Positions 1 to 5,156 of a stretch of 5,156 bases of DNA are shown piece by piece. The stretch lies in NCBI GenBank assembly GCA_023435965.1, contig JAEZLC010000012.1, positions 1-5,156 of the forward strand, written 5' to 3'. Source of the DNA: Cyanobacteria bacterium OH_CDB_58 (lineage in GTDB: Bacteria > Cyanobacteriota > Vampirovibrionia > Gastranaerophilales > Gastranaerophilaceae). Numbering within the stretch: position 1 is the first letter of the stretch; each line of letters begins with the position of its first letter. The notes below the pieces were generated by a model. The model was not told the origin of the DNA and ran no database searches. It saw nothing but the letters and a program-made list of their open reading frames with translations. Made by a program: the position numbers and the translations under genes.

Positions 1-379
1 GCATAGGCTTTACACCTATTTTAGAGTATTCATCTTTTAGGTTTTTATATGTTTCTTCGGTTACCGGTTCACATGTGTCTATTTGAAATCCACTTGGAGA
101 ATAACTTGTATTTTTTATCGTTTTGAAAAAAAATATTCTGTAGTCAGCAAATGCTTTATCTTTAAGTTTTTGGTTCTTTGTCTTTTTTAAGAAGTCTAAT
201 AGTTTAACTTGACTTGCTTTTATGGTTTCAATTTTGTCTGTGGGTAATTTTATTATGCTAACTTTATAATTTTTGTATTCTTTATATTCTTCTGTAATAT
301 TTTTTTTAAAATAGGTTATCGCCAGAAAAAGTATAACTAAGAAAGCTACACATAAAGTAACCTTTGTTAATAATTTCAT
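1..379 (-). CDS. Unknown lysine-rich protein with N-terminal membrane anchor (3'-truncated by window edge)
   Basis: An open frame of 126 codons without a stop starts at ATG 379-377 and runs off the left edge, so the C-terminus is missing. An AGGA SD sequence at 386-389 lies 6 nt before the ATG. Only 13 nt separate it from the stop of the NagA-like gene, so it is probably the next operon member. The N-terminus (MKLLTKVTLC) begins with Lys residues followed by a hydrophobic stretch of roughly residues 8-24 (VAFLVILFLAITYF core), then KK. This looks like an uncleaved signal anchor or a signal peptide, with the rest probably outside the cytoplasm. Residues 25-126 are polar, rich in Lys, Glu, Tyr and Thr, and probably mixed helix and strand. 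One Cys (about residue 103) lies in the soluble part. I do not recognise a family or catalytic motif, so no function is assigned. That it is a real gene is supported by the SD, the operon position and the long open frame. Confidence 0.75.
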   Translation of the reverse strand, partial: MKLLTKVTLCVAFLVILFLAITYFKKNITEEYKEYKNYKVSIIKLPTDKIETIKASQVKLLDFLKKTKNQKLKDKAFADYRIFFFKTIKNTSYSPSGFQIDTCEPVTEETYKNLKDEYSKIGVKPM

Positions 380-392
380 AAAAAATCCTGAA

Positions 393-1337
393 TTAATCTA
401 CCTGAAAATTATATTCAACAATATTCAAATTTTCATCCCAAATAAGGTTATAATTATTCTTTAATTGGTGGTATTTTTCTTGGTTTGAAGAGCACATTTG
501 TATAGACTTTTCAAAAGAAATAATGTTTTTTCTAACCAGATTTTTAACGATATCATTCAACAGCGAAGAGCTACCAGCTATAGTTCCTTGATTATTTGTT
601 GCCTTATTATCTTTTAAGTATATTTTTTCATTGCAGAAAACCATTTCATTTAAATCACTGTGAGCAATGGGCAAAGCATCACTTATCAAAAGAACTTTAT
701 CTATCTCTTTTGTTTTAAAAATCAGCTTTAAAACTTCATCATTAATGTGGATGCTGTCTGCAATTACTTCTGTATAAACATCGTCATTTGTCAGTGCTAC
801 TGTGGCGGTGGATGATTTTTTGTGGTCGATTGTTCCCATTGCATTAAACAAGTGCGTTACTTGATTGACAGAGGATAAATCTGTTGTTAATGTGTGACCA
901 GCGGATACTTTTATCCCTTTTGAGCTTAAATATCGGCATAATTCATTGTTCTCATCCAGCTCAGGAGCAATTGTGACTATTTTAATTATTTCATCTTCTA
1001 ATAATTTGTAGTCTTCTACACTTGGCTTTAAAATTGAGTTTTTATCATGAATCCCCTTTTTTTCAGGATTTAAGAATGGCCCTTCAAGGTGTATCCCTAC
1101 TATCTGTGCAGAATTTTTTGGCTGTTTTTCTTTTGCAATTTTAATAGAAGAAATCTGTTTTTTTAAGTTTGTTATAGAATCTGTTGCTAAGGTAGGAAAA
1201 AACATAGTTGTTCCATGTTCGGGAAGTTTTTTTGCTACAGCTATAATTTCATCTGGGCTGCAGTTAGAAAAATCTACGCCAAAGGCTCCATGTATATGTT
1301 GGTCGATTAAACCGCCTGTTATTTTGAAGTCATTCAT
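393..1337 (-). CDS. nagA: Short NagA-type amidohydrolase (putative N-acetylglucosamine-6-phosphate deacetylase)
   Basis: This is a 314-residue protein of the amidohydrolase superfamily, closest to NagA, which removes acetate from GlcNAc-6-phosphate in the cytosol during amino-sugar and cell-wall recycling. Visible motifs in order are: DQHIHG with metal-site H14 and H16; HLEGPF with metal ligand E85; KKGIH with H97, matching the substrate His of E. coli NagA; SAGH with H148; THLFNAM with H162 and N165; DSIHIND with H197; LISDA with catalytic-type D220; and AGSSSLL near 254-260. All expected active-site positions are filled. It is odd in length: NagA is usually about 380 residues, and here the roughly 50-residue N-terminal part of the beta-sandwich domain is absent. 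The C-terminal segment is also short and lacks the usual G-I-x-x-G-x-x-ADL stretch. The rpe stop lies 2 nt upstream, so there is no room for a longer start. A GAGG SD (1343-1346) sits 5 nt before the ATG. Substrate specificity is inferred; another acyl-amino-sugar deacetylase role is possible. Confidence 0.87.
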   Translation of the reverse strand: MNDFKITGGLIDQHIHGAFGVDFSNCSPDEIIAVAKKLPEHGTTMFFPTLATDSITNLKKQISSIKIAKEKQPKNSAQIVGIHLEGPFLNPEKKGIHDKNSILKPSVEDYKLLEDEIIKIVTIAPELDENNELCRYLSSKGIKVSAGHTLTTDLSSVNQVTHLFNAMGTIDHKKSSTATVALTNDDVYTEVIADSIHINDEVLKLIFKTKEIDKVLLISDALPIAHSDLNEMVFCNEKIYLKDNKATNNQGTIAGSSSLLNDIVKNLVRKNIISFEKSIQMCSSNQEKYHQLKNNYNLIWDENLNIVEYNFQVD

Positions 1338-1339
1338 TT

Positions 1340-1972
1340 TTACCTCAAAGAGTCTATTGCTTCTTTAACGTTTTGGCTTTTGTAGATGTAGTTTCCTGCA
1401 ACTAGGGCATTAGCACCATATTTTTTGCAAGTCATTGCTGTTTGGTCGTTAATCCCACCGTCTACTTCGATGTAGAGATCAGATTTGGAATTTTCTTTGA
1501 TATATTTTATTTTCTCGGCACAGTCTTCCATAAATGATTGCCCTCCAAACCCCGGTTCAACCGTCATTATTAATACCAGGTCTAGTAAAGGAAGTAATTC
1601 CATTATTTTTTCAGGGGGTGTTTTGGGCTTTATAGAGAGACCGACCTTAATTCCGAGTTTTTTGATTTGGTTTATAACTTCTTCAGCATTTTCTTCTATC
1701 GCTTCGTAATGGACGGTTATAATGTCAGAGCCAGCTGCCGCGAAGTCATCTATGTATTTTTCAGGATTTTCTATCATCAAATGCACATCTAATGGAATAT
1801 TAGTGACTTTTTTTAAATCTTTTACAACAGGAGCTCCTATTGTTATATTAGGTACAAAATGCCCATCCATAACATCAACATGAATCCAGTCAGCACCAGC
1901 CTCTTCAAGCATTTTAATATCAGCTTCTAAATTTGCAAAATTACCTGATAAAATTGATGGAGCAACTATCAT
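1340..1972 (-). CDS. rpe: Ribulose-phosphate 3-epimerase
   Basis: Rpe interconverts ribulose-5-phosphate and xylulose-5-phosphate in the cytosolic pentose phosphate pathway, using a metal-dependent TIM barrel. The protein is 210 residues from the chosen ATG, near the family's usual 210-225. Motifs (ATG numbering) are APSILS at 4-9; HVDVMDG with metal ligands H31 and D33; DVHLMI with H64; VEPGFGGQSF, the phosphate/loop region, at about 138-147; and EVDGGIN with D171, the second acid. D33 and D171 are the expected acid/base pair. The start is ambiguous. ATG at 1972-1970 gives MIVAPSIL and overlaps the rnc stop as ATGA. An in-frame GTG at 1981-1979 would add MPN. The AGGA at 1984-1987 lies only 2 nt from the GTG but 11 nt from the ATG, so ATG is preferred. 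The gene follows rnc directly and is followed 2 nt later by the NagA-like gene. Confidence 0.96.
   Translation of the reverse strand: MIVAPSILSGNFANLEADIKMLEEAGADWIHVDVMDGHFVPNITIGAPVVKDLKKVTNIPLDVHLMIENPEKYIDDFAAAGSDIITVHYEAIEENAEEVINQIKKLGIKVGLSIKPKTPPEKIMELLPLLDLVLIMTVEPGFGGQSFMEDCAEKIKYIKENSKSDLYIEVDGGINDQTAMTCKKYGANALVAGNYIYKSQNVKEAIDSLR
1343..1346 (-). promoter_or_regulatory. Shine-Dalgarno of the NagA-like gene, overlapping the end of rpe
   Basis: GAGG is made from the last codons of rpe (TTG AGG, just before TAA) and lies 5 nt before the ATG at 1337. It confirms that the short amidohydrolase starts here and is not an internal fragment of a longer frame. Confidence 0.7.
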
Positions 1973-2700
1973 ATTTGGCACTTTCCTTCTACAATTAGGC
2001 CGAGATTAATGCTTGCGTCCATTGCTGCTTCTTTTTCTGCTTCTTTTTTGGACTTGCCTTTGCCGCTTCCTAAAATTTCCCCATTGTATTTAACAGCAAT
2101 TTCATAAACTTTGTTATGATCTTTGCCTTCTTCTTTTACAATTATATATTCGGGCAAATCTTTGTTCTTTGATTGTGTGTATTCCTGAAGTAATGCTTTT
2201 ACATTGTACACACACATATTTGAGTCTATTTCATCTACATAATCTTCGTACAGATCTTCTAAAAACGTATAAATCTGCTTAAGGTGTCCATCTTCATACA
2301 GTGCACCCAGTAAGGCTTCAAATGCACAGGCAAGTATTGAAGGACGCTTTCGCCCCCCTGATTTTTCTTCGTGTGGGCCTAGGTTAAGGTATTTTGATAG
2401 ATTTATTTGTTCTGCCAGCTTTGCTAAAAACTCATCACTTACAATGATACCTCTAATTTTGGTAAGCTGACCTTCGGCATAATCTCTGTATTTGAAGAAC
2501 AAATATTTGCTCACTGCTAGTTTTAATACGGCATCACCTAAAAACTCAAGCCTTTCATAATGTTCGTGTGTTGAGTTGTGATTTTCGAAAATATAAGATG
2601 TATGTGTTAGAGCTTTATCTATTAATTCATAATTGGTTGAATTAAAATTTATTGATTTTAAAAAAGTTTTCAGCTCTTTAATTCTAGATTCCGATAACAT
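1969..2700 (-). CDS. rnc: Ribonuclease III
   Basis: RNase III is a cytosolic, Mg-dependent homodimeric endonuclease that cuts double-stranded RNA, including rRNA precursors and structured mRNAs. The 243-residue length is close to typical (about 225-250). The N-terminal RIIID domain (about residues 7-155) carries the signature ERLEFLGDA at 49-57, giving E49, E52 and D56 (E. coli E38, E41, D45). The second acidic motif reads ILACAFEALLGALY at about 122-135, with E128 matching E. coli E117. The position normally Asp (E. coli D114) is Cys125 here, codon TGT at 2328-2326. The C-terminal dsRNA-binding domain (about 166-235) has NVKALLQEY and the GKSKKEAEKEAA helix. The ATG overlaps the end of cdsA by 17 nt, and an AAGG SD (2707-2710) lies 6 nt upstream. 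The stop overlaps the preferred rpe start as ATGA. Family identity is secure; the effect of the D-to-C change on activity is unknown. Confidence 0.97.
   Translation of the reverse strand: MLSESRIKELKTFLKSINFNSTNYELIDKALTHTSYIFENHNSTHEHYERLEFLGDAVLKLAVSKYLFFKYRDYAEGQLTKIRGIIVSDEFLAKLAEQINLSKYLNLGPHEEKSGGRKRPSILACAFEALLGALYEDGHLKQIYTFLEDLYEDYVDEIDSNMCVYNVKALLQEYTQSKNKDLPEYIIVKEEGKDHNKVYEIAVKYNGEILGSGKGKSKKEAEKEAAMDASINLGLIVEGKCQI
1984..1987 (-). promoter_or_regulatory. Shine-Dalgarno of rpe (decides between two starts)
   Basis: AGGA, within AGAAGGAAAG on the minus strand, lies 11 nt before the ATG at 1972 but only 2 nt before the in-frame GTG at 1981. Neither spacing is ideal, but 2 nt is too short for normal initiation, and the ATG also overlaps the rnc stop as ATGA. 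This favours the ATG. Confidence 0.55.
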
Positions 2701-3589
2701 GTAACGCCTTTTTCAAGCACTTAATAATGTCATAAACAGTTAGATCTGATACTACAAAATATTTTAAATAATAGTAAGCAACAGGTGCACTGAACAGGTA
2801 ACTGTCGGCTCTGTCTAAAAAGCCCCCGTGACCCGGCAGTGAGTCGCCTGAATCTTTGACTCCAGCATCTCTTTTTATAAGGGATTCTGATAAGTCTCCC
2901 AGCTGAGCAAACGCAGTTATTAAAGCACCGACAACCATTGAATGATACCATTGCATTTTTATTAAGAAGCCGATTGCTATTGAGACAATAATCGCACAAA
3001 TTGCACCGGCAATAGCACCTTCAACTGTTTTTTTGGGGCTTATAACTTCAGCAAGTTTTGTTTTTCCGTATTTAGATCCAAAATAATATGCTCCGATATC
3101 TGTTGCCAAGATAACGAAAAATATTAGGATTAGATAATTCATTCCATCATTGAAATGCCATTTGAAGAAACCTATGTCGTCAGACCCTAATTGTCTTATT
3201 AATATTATGTAGCAAGGTAGCCAAGCGAAACTAAATCCCAAAATAGTTGTTGCCACGTTTGCAATATAAGGTTGTCTTCCTTTAAATAAAACAGCCAAAA
3301 ATGATGCGATAATACCTCCTGCAAGAACCAGAGGCATCATTTCGAAACACCCGAAACTTGTTAATACAGTCAAGAGTACTCCGAGTGTAATTATTACCTT
3401 GAAGAAAGGAAGAAATCCTTTTTTTCTTAGAATGTCACAATATTCTTTTGAGCCGAGGTAGACAAACGTCAAAATTAGAAATAACAAAGGCAAACCGCCC
3501 CTAATAACACAAAAAAGTGCTATTAGAGAAACAGTAACGCCTGTAATTATTCGTAATTTATTTTTCTTTAAAGAGTCAGCAATTCCCAC
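2684..3589 (-). CDS. cdsA: Phosphatidate cytidylyltransferase (CDP-diglyceride synthase)
   Basis: CdsA is an integral inner-membrane enzyme that makes CDP-diacylglycerol from phosphatidic acid and CTP, the branch point of bacterial phospholipid synthesis. The 301-residue protein has about eight hydrophobic segments, beginning near residues 13-29, 32-47, 63-80, 86-103 and 113-131. The conserved C-terminal half has ATDIGAYYFG (about 162-171), SPKKTVEG (184-191) and the family signature from S236 to D262: SLIKR, then KDSG, then LPGHGG, then LDRAD. Ala261 is the one position outside the classical signature, which prefers a larger aliphatic residue there. Translation starts at GTG 3589-3587, which shares its G with the TAG stop of frr, so translational coupling is likely. 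A GAGG lies about 13 nt upstream, rather far. The 3' end overlaps rnc by 17 nt. No uppS gene intervenes between frr and cdsA, unlike in many genomes. Confidence 0.96.
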   Translation of the reverse strand: MGIADSLKKNKLRIITGVTVSLIALFCVIRGGLPLLFLILTFVYLGSKEYCDILRKKGFLPFFKVIITLGVLLTVLTSFGCFEMMPLVLAGGIIASFLAVLFKGRQPYIANVATTILGFSFAWLPCYIILIRQLGSDDIGFFKWHFNDGMNYLILIFFVILATDIGAYYFGSKYGKTKLAEVISPKKTVEGAIAGAICAIIVSIAIGFLIKMQWYHSMVVGALITAFAQLGDLSESLIKRDAGVKDSGDSLPGHGGFLDRADSYLFSAPVAYYYLKYFVVSDLTVYDIIKCLKKALHVIGI

Positions 3590-4149
3590 TAGACAGTTAA
3601 TACCTCTTCTTCTTTTTCAGAAGTCACATCATCGATTATTTTAGTGTACTTGTCTGTTAATTTTTGGATTTCGTTTTGGTTGTCTTTTATAACGTCTTCT
3701 GAAAGATTTTCTGCTTTTTCTGCCTTTTTAAGATCATCAGCCATATCTCTTCTGATGTTGCGGATAGCAACTTTAGCTTCTTCACCCATTTTTTTAACAT
3801 CTTTGGAAATTTCTTTCCTTCTGTCTGCTGTTAATGGAGGAAATGATAGTCTTAAAACGCTTCCGTCACTGTTAGGAGTGATCCCTAATTCAGCTTTTAT
3901 CAATGCTTTTTCTATATCTTTTATAATTGATTTATCAAATGGTGAAATTACAAGAGTCGTACCGTCTTGCACACTGACTTGAGAAAGTTGTCTCAACGGA
4001 GTAGGTGCACCGTAGTAATCAACTACAACCTTATCAAGGATAAGAGGGTTAGCTCTGCCTGTTCTTACGCCAGCAAATTCTCTTTTAAGCTGAGCGATAG
4101 CTTTTTCCATTTTTTCTTCACCGAATAAAAATATCTCTTCTAATGACAT
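3589..4149 (-). CDS. frr: Ribosome recycling factor
   Basis: RRF works with EF-G to split post-termination ribosomes in the cytosol. The 186-residue length matches the family's usual 185 or so. Typical elements are: the helix-rich N-terminus; VRTGRANPLILDKVVVDYYG (28-47), which leads from helical domain I into domain II; TPLRQLSQVSVQDG (50-63) and LVISPFDKSIIKDIEKAL (66-83) in domain II; SFPPLTADRRKE (102-113); and AKVAIRNIRRD (125-135), which holds the conserved Arg cluster including R133. The C-terminal helix ends with an acidic EKEEEVLTV. The ATG lies one base after the pyrH stop, and the strong SD AGGAGG (4155-4160) is formed by the last pyrH codons, 5 nt upstream. This arrangement fixes the start and implies co-expression with pyrH, a very common pairing. 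The TAG stop overlaps the GTG of cdsA by one base. Confidence 0.98.
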   Translation of the reverse strand: MSLEEIFLFGEEKMEKAIAQLKREFAGVRTGRANPLILDKVVVDYYGAPTPLRQLSQVSVQDGTTLVISPFDKSIIKDIEKALIKAELGITPNSDGSVLRLSFPPLTADRRKEISKDVKKMGEEAKVAIRNIRRDMADDLKKAEKAENLSEDVIKDNQNEIQKLTDKYTKIIDDVTSEKEEEVLTV

Positions 4150-4150
4150 G

Positions 4151-4876
4151 TTATCCTCCTACATATGTTCCTATTTTTTCGTGATTAAGAATTTTCATAA
4201 TACTACCTTGTGCCGCAAAGTCAAAAACGATAATTGGGATAGAATTCTGCTTGCATAGTGCACAAGATGCTGTATCCATAACTTTTAAGCCTTTAATTAT
4301 GATGTCGTCATAGCTTATGTTTTCGTATTTTTTTGCACTTGGATTTACTCTAGGATCGTCAGAATAAACTCCATCTACGCCATTTTTTGCCATAAGCATC
4401 ACTTCTGCATCGATTTCAGAAGCTCTAAGAGCCGCTGCAGTATCAGTAGTAAAGAATGGATTACCTGTTCCTGCTGCAAAAATAACAACTCTGCCTTTTT
4501 CAAGGTGTCTTATTGCTTTAAATCTAATGTAAGGTTCTGCAATTTTGTTTATGTCTAATGCGGATTGCACTCTGCAAGATACATCAAGCTTTCTTAAAGC
4601 ACTTTGAAGGGCAATTGCGTTCATAACAGTGGCAAGCATACCTACGTAATCTCCGGATGCTTGATCCATACCGTATTTTGCACTGTTTTTAACGCCTCTA
4701 AAGATATTTCCGCCACCAACAACAATAGCTATCTGAGCACCTGATTGATGTGCGATTTGAATTTCTTTTGCGATCATTTCTAGTGGTTTTTGGACTATTC
4801 CAAACTCTTGATCGCCCATAAGTGCTTCACCGCTTATTTTTAAGAGGATTCGCTTGTATTTTAAACTATTACCCAT
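4151..4876 (-). CDS. pyrH: UMP kinase (uridylate kinase)
   Basis: PyrH phosphorylates UMP to UDP with ATP in de novo pyrimidine nucleotide synthesis. The bacterial enzyme is a cytosolic hexamer of the amino acid kinase fold, usually allosterically controlled by GTP and UTP. The 241-residue length is typical. Motifs in order are LLKISGEALMG (11-21, phosphate binding), VVGGGNIFRG (52-61), GDYVGMLATVMNAIAL (75-90, with D76 in the UMP-binding position), AAGTGNPFFTTDTAAALRA (134-152, with D145 as the catalytic-type Asp), and AKNGVDGVYSDDP (163-175, nucleotide binding). The start ATG is supported by an AGGA SD at 4884-4887, 7 nt upstream. It is the first gene of the operon, separated by 62 nt from the flavoprotein gene upstream, with a candidate promoter in that gap. 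Its final GGA GGA codons supply the SD for frr. No missing residues or frame problems are seen. Confidence 0.98.
   Translation of the reverse strand: MGNSLKYKRILLKISGEALMGDQEFGIVQKPLEMIAKEIQIAHQSGAQIAIVVGGGNIFRGVKNSAKYGMDQASGDYVGMLATVMNAIALQSALRKLDVSCRVQSALDINKIAEPYIRFKAIRHLEKGRVVIFAAGTGNPFFTTDTAAALRASEIDAEVMLMAKNGVDGVYSDDPRVNPSAKKYENISYDDIIIKGLKVMDTASCALCKQNSIPIIVFDFAAQGSIMKILNHEKIGTYVGG
4155..4160 (-). promoter_or_regulatory. Shine-Dalgarno of frr, embedded in the end of pyrH
   Basis: AGGAGG, a full consensus SD, is formed by the last two Gly codons of pyrH and the base before them, 5 nt upstream of the frr ATG. It is the strongest SD in the window, which fits the high demand for ribosome recycling factor. 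Confidence 0.85.
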
Positions 4877-4883
4877 TATTCTT

Positions 4884-4887
4884 TCCT
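4884..4887 (-). promoter_or_regulatory. Shine-Dalgarno of pyrH
   Basis: AGGA lies 7 nt before the pyrH ATG and fixes that start. It falls within one arm of an 8-bp inverted repeat (4883-4890 with 4931-4938), so it could be masked in read-through RNA coming from the upstream flavoprotein gene. A second AGGAG (4893-4897) further upstream has no start codon at a suitable distance. Confidence 0.7.
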
Positions 4888-4904
4888 ATAAAACTCCTAA
4901 ACTT

Positions 4905-4910
4905 ATTATA
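4905..4910 (-). promoter_or_regulatory. Candidate sigma-70 -10 box for the pyrH operon
   Basis: On the minus strand this reads TATAAT, a perfect match to the -10 consensus, inside the 62-nt gap before pyrH. Transcription would start near 4898, giving a leader of about 20 nt with the pyrH SD. No convincing -35 box is present: hexamers 15-19 nt upstream match TTGACA at three positions at most. The surrounding DNA is very A+T-rich, so a TATAAT by chance is not excluded. It is the only plausible promoter for the six downstream genes within this window. Confidence 0.5.
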
Positions 4911-4912
4911 CT

Positions 4913-4949
4913 AAAAATTTGATTAATTCATATAGGAATTATAATTTTT
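4913..4949 (-). terminator. Weak A+T-rich hairpin at the flavoprotein gene end (possible terminator)
   Basis: Read on the minus strand, AAAAATT (4949-4943) and TAATTC (4941-4936) can pair with GAATTA (4929-4924) and AATTTTT (4919-4913) around a 6-nt loop, with a 1-by-4-nt internal bulge. The outer 3' arm is a short T run just after the stop codon, as in an intrinsic terminator. The stem has only one G-C pair and the T run is used in pairing, so function is doubtful. Confidence 0.25.
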
Positions 4950-5156
4950 TTATTAATTTAGCTACGTTTTGAGAAAATCTTTTTACGGTTTCAATGCCTT
5001 CTTTATCCTCTAGGGCTTCTCCTGGATTCAATCCAAAAACTATATTCCAGTAGTTTGATCCAGGAACAACCATTTCATTTATGAAGTAAAACATTAAAAG
5101 TTCTGTATAGGTTGTTGTTAAGCCACCTCTTCTTCCAACAGCAATAGGACCTCCGA
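4939..5156 (-). CDS. C-terminal part of a flavodoxin-fold / NAD(P)H-dependent FMN reductase-like protein (5'-truncated by window edge)
   Basis: The last 71 codons of a gene enter from the right edge and end at TAA 4941-4939; the N-terminal half, including most of the flavin site, is outside the window. The visible peptide begins GGPIAVGRRGG and continues with TTTYTELLMFYF, MVVPGSNYW and NPGEALEDKEG, ending in a basic helix (VAKLIKKL). From memory of the family, a GGP-x-x-VGR-x-GG turn, a hydrophobic helix, a VPGS-x-YW strand/loop and a G-x-x-PGEA-x-x-D-x-EG segment are typical of flavodoxin-like proteins of the NADPH-dependent FMN reductase / iron-sulfur flavoprotein group. Such proteins bind FMN and move electrons or hydride in the cytosol, but the partner cannot be inferred from this fragment. 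It runs in the same direction as pyrH but is separated by a promoter-like gap, so it need not belong to the same operon. Confidence 0.75.
   Translation of the reverse strand, partial: GGPIAVGRRGGLTTTYTELLMFYFINEMVVPGSNYWNIVFGLNPGEALEDKEGIETVKRFSQNVAKLIKKL

Noticed and set aside
393..1337. NagA-like gene as a pseudogene
   Set aside because: All active-site motifs are intact, the frame is uninterrupted, and it has its own well-placed SD. The short N-terminus looks like a variant rather than decay.
1485..1709. A 74-codon open frame on the plus strand inside rpe
   Set aside because: It is antisense to conserved rpe coding sequence, is low in complexity and has no supporting start signal.
2730..2999. 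An 89-codon minus-strand open frame inside cdsA in another frame
   Set aside because: It overlaps the most conserved part of cdsA, including its signature. The product is Cys/Arg-rich and looks like an out-of-frame translation.
3644..3982. A 112-codon open frame on the plus strand inside frr
   Set aside because: It lies entirely antisense to a clearly functional frr, and its Ser/Phe/Ile/Leu-rich product is what the reverse complement of a Lys/Glu/Asp-rich gene gives. No SD or family motif was seen.
4893..4897. A second AGGAG further upstream of pyrH as sign of a small leader gene
   Set aside because: No start codon followed by an open frame lies at a suitable distance before the pyrH ATG.
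4877..4938. Riboswitch or pyrimidine attenuator before pyrH
   Set aside because: The 62-nt gap is too short and too A+T-rich for a known riboswitch, and no strong G+C stem followed by a T run is present.

Overview
The window is one compact, A+T-rich bacterial housekeeping cluster, and every supported gene lies on the minus strand. In transcription order, from the right edge to the left edge, it contains: the C-terminal end of a flavodoxin-fold/FMN-reductase-like protein (4939-5156); a 62-bp gap with a good -10 box and pyrH's Shine-Dalgarno (SD) sequence; pyrH (UMP kinase); frr (ribosome recycling factor); cdsA (CDP-diglyceride synthase); rnc (RNase III); rpe (ribulose-phosphate 3-epimerase); a short NagA-type amidohydrolase; and the 5' part of an unrecognised lysine-rich, membrane-anchored protein running off the left edge. 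No tRNA, rRNA, insertion sequence, CRISPR array or long repeat was found. No stretch over 300 bp lacks a gene.

The six genes from pyrH to the NagA-like gene, plus the unknown gene after it, look like one operon. The junctions from pyrH leftward are a 1-nt gap, a 1-nt overlap, a 17-nt overlap, a 4-nt or 13-nt overlap (depending on the rpe start), a 2-nt gap and a 13-nt gap. Several SD sequences sit inside the end of the gene before, which suggests translational coupling. The only plausible promoter is the one in front of pyrH. The products serve pyrimidine nucleotide supply, ribosome recycling, phospholipid precursor synthesis, double-stranded RNA processing, the pentose phosphate pathway and possibly amino-sugar recycling. 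This is a growth-related mix rather than a single pathway.

TAA, TAG and TGA all appear as stops, which fits the standard bacterial code. The pyrH-frr-cdsA core is widespread; the uppS gene that often sits between frr and cdsA is absent, and rnc, rpe and a nagA-like gene follow cdsA. Low G+C and the look of the proteins would fit a host-associated anaerobe such as a Gastranaerophilales/Melainabacteria-type lineage or a low-G+C Firmicute. That placement is a weak guess from the sequence alone.

I do not see a new defence, mobile or regulatory system here. The points most worth a second look are: a NagA-like enzyme that lacks the usual N-terminal beta-sandwich part while keeping the metal and catalytic residues; an RNase III with Cys in place of a normally conserved active-site Asp; an unidentified membrane-anchored protein at the operon's 3' end; and two mutually exclusive weak secondary structures in the pyrH leader.
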